From positions 52,780,569 through 52,844,568 of the forward strand of contig NC_088776.1 in NCBI RefSeq assembly GCF_954871325.1: 64,000 bases of DNA, given 5' to 3'. Under the pieces are notes generated by a model. It was not told the origin of the DNA, ran no database searches, and was given only the letters and a program-made list of their open reading frames with translations. Each line of letters starts with the position of its first letter. Position 1 is the stretch's first letter. This document shows positions 34,288-46,194 of this stretch, piece by piece. A program made the position numbers and the translations under genes. This DNA comes from Gordionus sp. m RMFG-2023. Taxonomy: Eukaryota; Nematomorpha; Gordioida; Chordodea; Parachordodidae.

Positions 34288-35727
34288 GTTAGTTAGAATA
34301 AGATGATAGAAACATGACTCTTCACGGAAAAATGGAAGGGGTTGGGGGAGGGGGGTAAAACATATAATTATATATTGATATGTCGCAACTGTATGGAATC
34401 AAGAGAGAATCTTACAATTTTAAACCATTTAATCTATAGAGTATCTTTCCTATGATATTTCGGCCAATCTTCGCCGTTAAACCTTTGTTGCACTTATTTA
34501 CTTATTTTGTTTTTACATGAGAAAAATCCGTAAAAAATTATGAGAATTAGTTTAAGAAATTCATGCAAAATTTGTTTTAGTTAAATCAGGCTTTCAGTAA
34601 AATGATTATAAAATTGAGAGATTCAATCCCCCAAGGATTTCATATAGACATTAAAATATTGATCATCATTTTTAAATTATTATTTTTTACAATACTTCCA
34701 GCTGATTTATTATTTCTCGTAAATCAAGAATGTATTAAGATATAACTGTTAAAAAAAAGGAACTTAATTTATAAAATTCCAGTTATTCGACTTTTAAAAT
34801 AAAAAAATTTTGTACACATTTTAATCATATTTTAGAGATATAATAATCACCCCATGTCAAAATCTACACGTTTAAAAAGAGTGCCATAGCTGTTTTTCTG
34901 CATAAAATACTCTCTATTTAGAGAACAGAAATTAAGAGATACTAAGACACCTCCTCAGGTATCGTTGGCTAGATAGCATTTCAAAATTATTTTTAGGTAA
35001 CAAGATATTCTATCTATCAAATTTTATTTCTTGAAATATAAACAAAATTCAAGTGGCCCTAGAAAAAAAAAACTAAAGGATTCACATCAAAGCTTTAACC
35101 TCCTTACCCCTTCACATGTGATTGGATGATGAAAACAACCAATCAATATAGAACGGCAGCAGTTAATTTCCGATTTTTTAAAATATCCTTACGATTATGA
35201 CAAATTACAAAATTATAATTTAAATTTAAAAAAAAATACTATATACCTTGGGGCCTTATATAATAAGTATAATGAATGAGAATCACATTGATAATTAGAT
35301 AAGAAGGAACCATTTTAAACGTTGAAATAGGGAAAATGCAAATATTTTTTTTACAAAAATTTATCATAATTGTAGGTTCTATTTTCCTCACCTTTAATCG
35401 GTATTAATCTATAAAACATAATTTAAAAAAAAATTTGTGTTTAAAATTGGGAAATTTTGAGTTAATCATTTATACATTAGAAAAGCCCTACATCAAAAAT
35501 TCTTTAAAATATTTTGTTTGTTTTGCATAATGTCGTTAATCGCCTTTAGGACATACTTTTAATATGAGCATAAATTACGGGGAGTTCAATTATTTTTGAA
35601 TGACGAATTTTTTTTGGTAAATTTTTAAGTGTAAATTTAATCTAAAATGTTAGAATTCAAAATAATTTAAAGGTTTTCGTACTTTTAACCCACATATAGA
35701 GTAGTTACATTGTGTAAAAAAAACATT
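34288..35727. other. AT-rich stretch, no gene seen
   Basis: No exon, RNA gene or bounded element was recognised. Confidence 0.45.
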
Positions 35728-35735
35728 CTTAATGG

Positions 35736-35957
35736 TAGTGTTGTTAAACGGCTCGTTTTGAGTCGATTTTTAAAAATGGCTAACTCAATATTCCATCCTA
35801 AAAAATATTACGCAACTCTGAAAATTTTGTTCATAAAAGGAACAAAGGTCTAGACCTATATTATCGAATCTCTAAGCTTAGGCAATATTTTTCTGGCTAA
35901 AATATTGAGTTAGCCTTTTATAAAAATCGGCTCAAAACGAGCCGTTTAACAACACTA
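35736..35957. mobile_element. hAT MITE, best-preserved copy (222 bp)
   Basis: A near-palindrome whose ends are TAGTGTTGTTAAACGGCTCG and its inverse. The flanks CTTAATGG (35,728-35,735) and CTCAATGG (35,958-35,965) are an 8-bp duplication with one mismatch. The first 13 bases, TAGTGTTGTTAAA, equal the left end of the giant hAT at 14,965. It is non-coding and was probably moved by that element's transposase family. Confidence 0.85.
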
Positions 35958-35971
35958 CTCAATGGTGGAGA

Positions 35972-36158
35972 CGATTGTTATAAACGGATAACTCAATATT
36001 TTTTGATAATGCCTAAGCCTCGAGATATCTCTAATAGATGTGCAAACCTTTGTGTTATCTGTAGGTAATATCTCCAGGCTTGCGTAATATTTTCTGAATA
36101 AAATATTTAGTTAGACGTTTTTTAAAAATGGCTCATATGGAGCCGTTTATTAACACTA
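35972..36158. mobile_element. Second MITE copy directly next to the first
   Basis: The ends are TTGTTATAAACGGATAACTC on the left and GAGCCGTTTATTAACACTA on the right. The interior blocks GCCTCGAGATATCTCTAATA and CCAGGCTTGCGTAATATTTT match the family. It is older than its neighbour and has no clear target duplication of its own. Confidence 0.65.
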
Positions 36159-36169
36159 GTTCCGAGTAT

Positions 36170-37375
36170 AGTCGCACATACTGCCCTGCCAAACAGGTAT
36201 TTTTAAAAGAGTGAAAGTCATAATTATCTACTTTTCATCGCTTAAATCCTATTTTTATTACAATATCGATGCATCTTTACAGTCATTTGAACTGCTCAAA
36301 TTAATGTGCATGAAATTATCCTTAGAAACATATAATGAAGGTTCTTAAAAATAATGTTAAAAAAACGATATCAAATAACTAATTTTATAGAAAAGGCAAA
36401 TATTTGATAGACACTCGGTTAAGCCGTTAAATTTATATGATACTGTTAACAACAGCACACCAAATGTTTTCCAGTGAGTAAACAAAGCTCTGAAAAGACT
36501 AATCAGACCCTGGACCGAATTGAACCCGGAGTTCCGATTCTAATAATTAAAATGTGATGATTAGGCTTAATTCTTGGTCCGAACCCGAAATAACCGGTGT
36601 AGAAAATCTTTTAAAACCGAAACAAAATGAAGGTTACGTTAATTATATACGACATTACAATCACAAAAGGATGTTTGCTCATACGAATTAAATTAATGTA
36701 TTTGTTGATTTATTTATAAACTAATTGATTTTAAAAAAAAATTTATATTATGATTTCCAAAGTTTTTCGTTTTGATAAAAACTTAGATATAATAAGTTGA
36801 TATAACGGAAATAATTTTAGGCCAAATTATAATATAATATGCTTTAAGGCTATAAGACCTAAATTTAATTTATATTTTATAAATTACATTTTGAGGCTTT
36901 ATTATGAATTAATTGTTCATTTTAATATTACATATATTTATGTCGTGACGATGATATCTATTTCCTTCATTTCGTCTAAATTTGGCTTAATAAGATGGTT
37001 GGTTGTTTTAACTAAGCCTGAAAAAAAAACAAACGAATAAAAACTCACAAATTATGCAATGAATTATATATTTTAAATTCATAGTTTACAAGTTTTCTAA
37101 TTATAATCTTTTACAATCTTTTGCAAGATGAAGAACAATATAAAATATAAAGCTAATTCACTATTAACAAAGTGTGATGTGGGCTGTGAGTATAATATTT
37201 CTGGTCTGTATAAAGTTTTGAAACTAAATATTATAAAAAGAATTTAACCTTTATCTGTGAAATCTATACTATAAAACAATTAATAATATTCTATTTTAAG
37301 AGAGAAAATATTAATGTAAAACAATAAAATAAATTCTTGAAAGAGTATTTTTAAAAAAATTTTTTACTATGTTTA
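36170..37375. other. AT-rich stretch, no gene seen
   Basis: No coding exon or bounded element was recognised. A short segment at 36,500-36,620 with AACCCGGAGTTCCGATTC and GGTCCGAACCCGAAATAACC looks like transposon debris. Confidence 0.4.
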
Positions 37376-37379
37376 AAAT

Positions 37380-38345
37380 TCGATATTTTAAGACTAAGCT
37401 GTCGTAGTTTTTATTTCGCTTATAACTGGTTTTTTATTTAGTTTATTAAAAAATCTGATTGATGAATTAGTAATACTAATCGTGCTTTATAAATTGTTCA
37501 TTGCTTCTCTAATTATACTTCTAACACGAGGCCAATTTTGATATTTTATTTTGCTAATAATGTTTTTTTTAAACCATCTACCAAAAGGTTGACTACCTAA
37601 AATAAAGATCAGAGATAATACTTTATCTTAAATGCCTTTACCCTGAAGGCGTGATATTATCAATCTAATTGGTTCGTAATTGGTTACTATTTTGTGGCTT
37701 GCGAAATTGATTAAAGAATTAATAAAAGGCACTATATATTATCACAAAAAAGGCTAGTTATTAATTCTATATTCTTATTCTGGCATGATGCTAATTTTGA
37801 CTATTTTTAATTTTCTACTAATAATTTTTTTCCCTTTAAACTCTCTACCAAACTTAATAAAACGATAAAATGTTATAATAAAGCCATTCTTAATTGTTTG
37901 ATATAAGTTTCAGATTTTTCCAAAAACTTGGTTAGCTTCACGCTTAAAGCGTGACGTGGATAACTCAGCTTCTTCTTGTGGTTCTCATATTTTCTTGAGG
38001 AATTAAGAGTACTAGTCAGGCACTATATATTAGCGCAAGCCTATTTCTATTTTTCATTCTAACAATAATGCCAATTTTTTATTCTTTCTTCTGTCTGCCA
38101 AATGAATTAAATTAATTTACAATTGTGCACTAAACATTGATAATTTCAGAATAATGCTTTCAATCGCTTTTTAATCTTGAGTTTTAGCCAAAATTTTGTT
38201 AAAATATATTTTTTTATTTATGCTGACTACCTGAACATTAACATATTTTAAAAATCCAATTTTTCAGCTAACTTTAACGGAGATGATATAGAAGATATCA
38301 CGGAAAAATCAATAATCAATATTTTTTATAGGACCGTTTATCCCC
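37380..38345. repeat. Dispersed repeat, copy A
   Basis: This ~965-bp stretch is collinear with 48,190-49,110. Shared blocks in order include ATTCGATATTTTAAGA, CGCTTATAACTGGTTTTT, GGCATGATGCTAATTTTGAC, TTTAGTATAAGTTTCAG-like, ATTAAATTAAT..ACAATT, TTTTTAATCTTGAG and CTAACTTTAACGGAGAT. ATTTTTTGCATGATG-like units recur inside it about 290 bases apart (AGGCACTATATATTA at 37,727 and 38,017), so it has an old internal tandem. It is non-coding and the class is unknown. Confidence 0.7.
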
Positions 38346-39073
38346 CCCCCTCTCCCCCCATAGAAAAATCAAAGAAAGAAATTTAAACTTCATAAAAGAC
38401 TTGAGCAAAGTATCCCTACCATTGATTCTATCTTAGGCAGAGAATACTCTTCCAAATACTGAGCAGAAACTTTATCAGTTTTGCTTATTCACTCCCCAAC
38501 AACAACGACGTAAATTTTTATTCCTCCCTCATTATTTCATTCTTTCTATACTCTTTTATTATATATTTTAAATTCGCTCTGTAGTATTTGTCTTTTGACA
38601 ATTATATAATTGTAATGTAATTATATATCATAACAATGTTGCAAGTATTTTTGAAAAATTGCTGTTTGTTTACACACAATAACTTGTTATATTTAAACAA
38701 AAAAATAATTATTACAAATTTTCGGATTGCAATTAGAAAAGTAACCAGTTACTTTTAAAAATATGAATATTTATATATATGATCTTTATATGATGATTTC
38801 CAAAATTTAAAATGAGTGTTTATTAAATATAATCTCTCACATCTATCGTTCCTCTAGAACGTTTGGTTAGTTTAGGGAAGCTTATTTTTGGGAAAAAACC
38901 CAGAACCTTTTTTGAAAACATTTTATTGTTTAAAGTCAAATTCAAAAAAAAATATGAAATAATAAATATTATTGTGTTATGTTTTTTTTCGGTGCATATA
39001 AATATTATAATGATGTATATTTTTTTCCAAAAGTAAGTTTTAACATTTTAAATCATTAATTGAGCGCTTTTTA

Positions 39074-39320
39074 TTAAATTTAAAGATCTAATTTTGGCAG
39101 AAATGCATTCCAATATGTATTGAATGCCTACGCTATAAATTTCAGATAATTTTATCACCATATTTTGAAAACATTTTAATTTTTCCATAATTATTCCAAA
39201 TATTTTTAATTAAATTGAAATTTCTTTAAATGTTCATTAAAAAATATCTGAAATTTATAGGGTGGTATTATATACCCTATTGGAATGCATTTTCGGCAAA
39301 AATCAGATTTTTAAATTTAA
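39074..39320. mobile_element. Palindromic MITE, Tc1/mariner-like (247 bp)
   Basis: The ends TTAAATTTAAAGATCTAATT and, inverted, TTAAATTTAAAAATCTGATT continue inward with GCAGAAATGCATTCCAATA / GCCGAAAATGCATTCCAATA and CTATAAATTTCAGATA. Each side is bordered by TA, as in Tc1/mariner insertions, but TA borders are weak evidence in such AT-rich DNA. It is non-coding. Confidence 0.65.
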
Positions 39321-39329
39321 TATCACATT

Positions 39330-40735
39330 CCCTAATATCCGTATAACCTACGACTCTACCATAGTTTCTTTTGACAATGATACATATTAAAAATTATTCG
39401 TAAAGCATTCTATCTAACCCTTCCTCCTCCATCACTCATGTTTTTCGATTGCATATGACCAATTTTTCTACAAGATTCAACAGGTCTCTACATAAATGAT
39501 CAAATAATCCTCTCACTTCCATCATCTTCCTATGTAATAGAATAGTCTCTTGTGACACCCTACCTTTTGTCCAACCAATTTTATTTTGATCTCGTGCTTA
39601 CAAAACCTAATAAAAATATCAGACTCATTGCAATTCAACGTTCATTTGTGCCAGCCTTCTCTTTCGCGCCCTCAAAGTTGATAGGGACATCATTATCGCC
39701 GTAGAAAGGGTAAAATCTAAAAAATATCAAGATATTCCTCATCATTATTTTTCATCCCATTTTTCCTAACCACTATGACATTCGGGTCAAAAGTACAGAG
39801 TTTTATCAAAACACGTGGTAATAATAACTCTCAAAACTGCGGACCCGAAGGAAGGCTTTTATTATTTTCGTCACAGATTTGCCATAATAGTTGTAGATTT
39901 ATACTTATTATGTTTGGTGATCTCAATTCCTGATTAAGGACAGACTTATCTCGAGGATTTAATAATTTGTCTTTTCATTCACGTGTCATGTTATTATCTG
40001 ATTTTTTCAATTGTATAATTATTATTTTTATTAAACTTTAATGATTAGTATTATAAATAAGTTATAAAGTAACTTTGTAATGTAACTAGCAAGTAGTTAC
40101 CCTTTTAAGAATGAAGTTTTATCCGTTATTTTGCATTAAATACCGAAAAAAAAGCATTTATATTAGAATAACGTTTCAGAAAAGAAGCTAATAAATTGGA
40201 AATAGAGTTTTTTGATATTCTAATATATATATAACAAATCTCATCAGTCAATACTCAGATTGCCTTAGTCAAATTGTGTAACATCTCATAGATGTGTCTG
40301 AAATTTATATGATAGGTATTCTACACAAAATTTAATAAAACGCGCTAAATAAATCATTTAAAGTTGGTTGATCATCTGTTTAAATTGATTTTTTTAAATT
40401 TCAATAATCTGATTCCCCCCTCCCCTCAAAATATATTCCAGAATGTCTAGAATATCAATGCTATAAATTTTTTGTAACTTTCATAGTTAGTATGTATGCC
40501 GGTAAGAGAACTGACTGACTATGCGATTTGGCTGTCACATATATTATATATATGCAGAGTTAAACCTTAAATATAAATTTTAAAAAAAGTATTAGTTACT
40601 TTGAAATTTCTTGGAAACACTGAATTTTGACTTTTACACTCACATGACGGCAGTGTAATGTTATATGTAAAACATTCTCCTATAAAATGCCACATAATCT
40701 AATATGGGCATAAACTTATAAGCCACATATTGCTA
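39330..40735. other. Unassigned stretch, slightly GC-richer at 39.4-39.9 kb
   Basis: The part at 39,340-39,930 is less AT-rich and pyrimidine-biased on the plus strand, but every frame is closed and I recognise no domain. It may be a decayed transposon. AGTAACTTTG / AGTAACCAGTTACTTTT words at 38,745, 40,068 and 40,595 are the kind seen in hAT subterminal repeats. Confidence 0.35.
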
Positions 40736-40739
40736 ACAA

Positions 40740-41700
40740 TGATCAAAAATTATCATTTTAAATATTTTTATAGTTTAAACCAATATATAGAAAAATAAAT
40801 ATTCTAAGAGTTTATTAAATAAATAATAAAATTTGACTGTTCAGTTGTCATATGACTTAGTATCGTATACTTATATTGGCCCAAAATATTTATAATATTT
40901 ATAATACCTAAAACTTAATTCTAAATGACATAAGTCCTAGGAGAAAATTTTAAATAATTAAAATTTGATTGCTCAGCTGATTTAATCCTAATAATCTAGA
41001 GAGGTCACTATTGCTGTCAGTCTTGGTGATAAATTATTTATTTTTGAGGTCAAGTGTTAAAAAATATCTTATATTTTTAAATGTTAGAATTTTATTTTAT
41101 ATCGGAATTACGACGCTGACCATTTTGATCGAAAATAAACGCCCTTTTGATATTTGGGTATATTTGCATATCATATGGAAAGCTTATTAAATATAATTTT
41201 TTTTAATAGTCCATAAAAATTTCAATTAGAACACCAAATTTTGGCCTCACACTTGTTTAACAGCCTGCTGGCCATGTTGACAGAAAATGATTTTTTTAAT
41301 CTACCTATTATTAGTTTAAATTATGCCTATAAAAATAATAATAAAATTTAACTGCTTTATGGCCTAATTAAGACCTTAAATTTTAAATAGACCATCTGCT
41401 CACCATATTGATCGATGTTTTTAAAACATTTATTTATACACTTAATCTTAGGTGGCAAGCACATTATCCTAAAAATATTTTAAAAATATTAAAATTTGAT
41501 CGCTCAGGTCCACCTATTTCTGCCAGTCTTTATTAAAAAATAACTAAAAAAAAAATTGGTTTCTAGTTAAGTCATGTTATGTGTAGAAGAATATACTATA
41601 AAAAAAAATTAACTTTGTTATGTAGAACAGTAAATTAGGAAGATACCCTCTGGCTATATGGATTGAAAAATATTATTGTGGGTAATGTCATGTATAAAAC
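40740..41700. repeat. Strongly diverged tandem-like repeats
   Basis: Related words recur: AAAATTTGAYYGCTCAG (about 40,830, 40,965 and 41,490), CCATNTTGATCGA or CCATGTTGACAGA (41,118, 41,268, 41,402), and GCTGTCAGTCTTGGTGATAA / TCTGCCAGTCTTTATTAAAA (41,015, 41,520). Units are too diverged to give one period by eye. The stretch is non-coding. Confidence 0.4.
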
Positions 41701-41879
41701 ATAATCCCACTTCTTTTTTTTATAACCGAACAAATTATAGTTTATCAAGCAATATTGAATGATAAATAATTATTGTTGGGGTTGGTGATAGTATTGGGTT
41801 AATCCTCAAAAGCATTTGCTATAAAAAAATAAGTGAGCATTGAGCGTGGTGATTACAGACCCAAATTTTAAACTGCTAT

Positions 41880-43345
41880 ATCTTGTGAATAAAAAATTTT
41901 TTTGATATTGTCACAACCAACAGAGCAAGAATAATTACAATAATTGATGCAATCATTTGGTTAGGGAGGCAGGGCTTAGAATTAAGAGCTCATAGAATAT
42001 CTGCTGGCCCCTTCACACTTACATACTCTTCTCATAATGAAGTAAGTTTCAAGTAATTGTTGAAACTTTTATGTAATAATTATGATAACTATAAGCTTTT
42101 TGAAAGCTCTACTAAAAATGCTCAAAATGAAATAATAGCCATATGCAATAGGTTTATATTAAGAAATTTCTTCAAAAGTGAAAGCATCACCATTTTTTAG
42201 TGTTTTGGCGGATGAGACTTCGGATGTTAGTAACATAGAGTAATTATCCATAGCAGTAGGATTTATTGATATGGAATCAGGTGATTTCAAAATGAAGGAA
42301 CACTTTATTCAATCTATTGACTTACATGACACTAAATCAAAGATGTTAGCCAAAAATTTTTAGCATCCATTCAAGACCTATTTAAATTTAAATCTAATGA
42401 GAGGCCAAGGAGCTCCCTCGATGAGTGGTCACGTTAAAGAAGTGCAGTCAAGAATTAGAGAGCTTTATAGCACAGCTCTATATGTTCACTGTAGTTCACA
42501 TTGCCTAAATTTGATGATATATAGGCATGCGAAATTCGAGACATCCGGAACAGTTTACGTAAAAATATTTTAATTTAATTGGAATTTATTGGATTTTATT
42601 ATGTATTATAGATATCTTTTTATAATTCTAATATATTTTTCAAAATATAGAAACAATATCATCGGTTTGTGATTTTTACACACCACCCAAGAAGAGGCAG
42701 CTTTTGATTCAAATAATCAAAAAAAAACTAAAAAGATTTTGCCCAACTATTTATAGAAAGACAACAATCAGGGAGATTTTTTATCGAATTATATGAAGTT
42801 ATTTTTGTAGCGCTCGAATCCTACATATCAATTTAAGTAAAAGATTCCGCAGATGCTGAAAATCTTTTTCAGGCTATTACGAAGCCACATTTTTAATATC
42901 AATTCAATGTGTATATTTTCTATTAAATTATACATATGATTTTAGCAAATGCTACAAAATATTGATTTGGATTTAAGAGAGGTTATGAATTGGGCAAAGG
43001 ATAATGTTGTAATATTAACAAATAGAGATAATGTGAATGGAAATTTCATTAAATATACGAGAAAGTAAAGGAGATAGCTAATATGTTTGGGATTGAAATC
43101 TTTAAACCTAGAGTAGTTTTTAGACAGTCCAATCGCTTAAATATTGATGCATTTACGATTGAGGATTTTTATAAAATAAATATTTTATTCCCCTTTTTGA
43201 TACATTTTTACTTCAATTAAATGAAAGATTTATTAGTCATAATTTTATTTTAAAAAGCTTTTATTTTCTTCTGCCAGTTGAGTCTGAATTGTTGATAACA
43301 CTTGAAGCATGAGAGGATATTAAGAAAATCTCATTTACATAATAA
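41880..43345 (+). pseudogene. Decayed hAT transposase (DUF4371 / P52rIPK-like)
   Basis: Pieces in order across changing frames: VTTNRARIITIIDAIIWLGR; LADETSDVSNIEQLSIAVGF (from about 42,207); MKEHFIQSIDLHDTKSKML; GQGAPSMSGHVKEVQSRIRE; VHCSSHCLNLM; TISSVCDFYTPPKKRQLL; LQNIDLDLREVMNWAKD; FKPRVVFRQSNRLNIDAF; LNERFISHNFIL. This is the order of the DUF4371-plus-RNaseH core of P52rIPK/ZMYM6-like hAT transposases. Two introns seem kept: 42,561-42,650 (GTAAAAAT to AAAATATAG) and one ending TGATTTTAG before 42,947. That argues against a retrocopy. At least six stops or shifts are present (for example stops near 42,200, 42,240 and 43,070), so it is dead. The N-terminal zinc finger and terminal repeats were not found. 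Confidence 0.8.
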
Positions 43346-43750
43346 GTTACTTTGTGATGTCGTATTTTGGTATTGAGATCAAAAAATTTGCAGGCCCTTT
43401 TCATGTGTAATTGCACTTTATATTCTCTGCCTATTTTTAATAAAAGTATTGCATTTGCAATATGAATTATTTATATTTTGATTCATTTGTATTAATTATA
43501 ATTGTTAAATAATATTTTTTTTAAATACCGTACAAGAATTACTTATATTTTATTGAATTATATTTTTTTAAATATAGTTATATACAATAAATTTTTAATA
43601 TAATAATCTGTATAAAATTTATACATTTTGAAATTTATTTTATTGTATTTTATCATTAAAATAAATAAGGGATGTTATTTATACCATATTATTTTAACAA
43701 TAAATAAAATCAATTCTCTAAAATTTAATTAAAATTATTATTATTTGATC
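43346..43750. other. AT-rich stretch, no gene seen
   Basis: Very AT-rich. No element end or exon was recognised. Confidence 0.4.
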
Positions 43751-43757
43751 ATAAAAA

Positions 43758-44050
43758 ATGGAAGGCACTGTAAGCAAGGCTATTCAAATAGCTAAAACAA
43801 AATTAATAATGAAATAAAATCGATCAGTTAGAAGAGGAACATAGCGATGATATAAATATAATTAAAAAAGTTAATAGTGATAAACAATCAAAATCATATA
43901 ATAATTATGATACGAGCTACAAAAAACCAAATCCCTGCCACTCCTGTGGCGAAAACCATAGAAGGGAAAATTGTTTTTTCAAGAATGCCACTTGTTATAA
44001 ATGCAACCAAATTGGGCACATTGCTCAAGTCTGTAGAAAAGGAATAGTTA
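43758..44050 (+). pseudogene. LTR-retroelement gag fragment (fossil)
   Basis: A short stretch codes for two CCHC zinc knuckles (CHSCGENHRRENC and CYKCNQIGHIAQVC), preceded by a Lys/Asn/Ser-rich linker, as in the nucleocapsid part of Ty3/gypsy-like Gag. No LTR, protease or polymerase part is attached. It is an old broken scrap, unrelated in sequence to the young Ty3/gypsy element at 49.5-56.7 kb. Confidence 0.7.
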
Positions 44051-44059
44051 AGTTTATTA

Positions 44060-46150
44060 GCAAAATAATTTTTTATATCAAATGTATTTTTTTACCATAA
44101 TAAAAAAATTAAATATAAAATAAAAATATATATTTCACTTTGCATAAAAATTTTGTATTCATTTTCTTAAACGTTTTTAAGACAAATGCGCCCTAATCCA
44201 GCGGTGCGGCGAATGCCGTTCCTTAATTGTGTTATATTTACATATTTATTTTATAACTTATATTTTTGTGTATATATATATCTCGTAGAAAAATCATTTT
44301 TTTTAGATAATATTGATATTTTCTTTTCCGAAAATTATTTTGATGTCGTTATAAATGTTTTTAATAAAACTTAGATAAAAAAACATAATGTGTTTGGATA
44401 AAAATTAATGCGTCTACTAGGAGTTAAATCAGCCATTTATTTCAATTTAAAATGATATAATTTTTAAATTACAATAATAAAATATATCTAATATAACAAG
44501 TCATATATTAAAAATGAGTGTAAATTTTAAAAATATCGATGGCTCTAAAAAGAGCTTATAGTAAAAAAGTACCTAAAAAACATGTATAATAGAAAATTTC
44601 CGCGAGATGGAGCATTTATAAAAATAAAGTTTACATTTTTTTATACAACAAAAATGATGGTTTGATTTACAACAAAATTTTTGTATATATTCTATACTAA
44701 CAATGACATAAATTTATAATTGTTGTATAAAAGTTTTTTGATTTTTTTATGGAAGAATAAATAAATTGATAAATTAAAAAAATTAAAAATAATCCCATAT
44801 AATTCATGAAAAAGTAAAAGTTTATAAAAACAGGAAAATATGTTTTGTATAATGGAAAAATAATTGGCTCTAAAATTATTATATTTTTAATTTATTTTTA
44901 AATTTAAGCTTTCTTTTCTCTCAACATGATGAAATAAAATGTTTTTATATCTATGGACTATGACTATGAGTTTAATTAATATTTGGAAATGACTAAGGGA
45001 TCCTAATTCCTAATCTAGCATATGCAGTGCCAAACTGGAAACCAATTTTATTAGGAAATACATAATTCTCTAACATATGTGCAACCTTTTTATATTTAAT
45101 AAATTTTTTATTCAGTGTTTGAAAATAAGCATGTTATTTGACATCATCTTGTGATAAAAGATGAAAGGTATACCCCCTCCGTTATTTCTAATATTAACTA
45201 AATACCAATCAATATCGCTTAAATCATCTTGATATATTAATGCTATTCAAATTAATAATTAAAGAAGATATATATATACATACTTACAATTAATTGTTAC
45301 TTTAATATCAGAGACCTGCAGAGGTACCATTTGTACAGTCCGGCCCGGGTTTTTAAAAAATATATTATATTTATTTTTAATTTTTATAGGTAATAATGGC
45401 GATTTAAAATATTTGGCCCGGGTATATTTAAAAAAGTTAAAAGACGACTTTTATCAAAAATATTTTTTAAAGTATTTAAACCCATGATATGGCTTACCAT
45501 TCCAGTGGATATGCTTCCTTATGGACATTTCTTTCATTGAAATTGCCACATATGTAAGTCAATTAGATTTATTTCGTATATATTTTGTTGATGGAAGAAT
45601 TTAAAAATCCTGTAAAAACACATTTATATAGTTGATAAAATGAAATCACAGAGATTATTATTTATAGTTGGGATAAAAAGATAAAAATGTTCACTCTATA
45701 GAATAAGTATTTGTTTGATTTTTAAAAAATCTCTTTTAACCACATGGGTTCACTTACTTAAAAGCAAGGCTGTGAACCCCCTTCTAAAAAAGGGTTGAAG
45801 TTTGTGTTTGGGTTCAGTGAAAAATCTCTGAACCAGGTTCGGATTCAAATTCAGGGATCGGTATCCAAAAAATTTTAAATTTACATAAAATGGGTACACT
45901 AAAATAAAAACGATTCACGAAAAATTTTCCATAAAAAAATGTTTTTAACATTGAAAAAAAAAAATATGTTTTAAATAAAATTTTTAGTAATTAATTATTT
46001 CAAAATATATTTTGTCCATAGATGTATACTAATGAAAACTATATTAGGATAAAATTTTAACCTTCTGGTATATTTAATTTTAAAATGAGATTAAGTGGTT
46101 TGCCAAGCCCCGGGGTTTACCTAACCACAGTCTCCCCTATTTTTTAAAAA
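44060..46150. other. AT-rich stretch with one CCCGG-rich repeat
   Basis: No gene was seen. At 45,309 the words CAGAGACCTGCAG and GTCCGGCCCGGGTTTTTAAA, then TTTGGCCCGGGTATATTTAA at 45,410, mark a relative of the element at 33,729-34,279. Only its left terminus is recognisable. 45,760-45,880 holds GAACC-rich debris. Confidence 0.45.
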
Positions 46151-46194
46151 CCGTTCAAATTTTTTGAATTTAAAAAAAAATCAAACAAAAGAAA

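Noticed and set aside
38634-40622. Possible large hAT element with CAATGTTGCAAG / CAGTGTTTCCAAG ends
   Set aside because: The ends are only loosely alike, the flanks TATCATAA and AATTTTGA do not match as an 8-bp duplication, and no transposase is inside.
44186-44374. 62-residue plus-strand frame
   Set aside because: Short, low-complexity and hydrophobic in AT-rich DNA; no splice context or family match.
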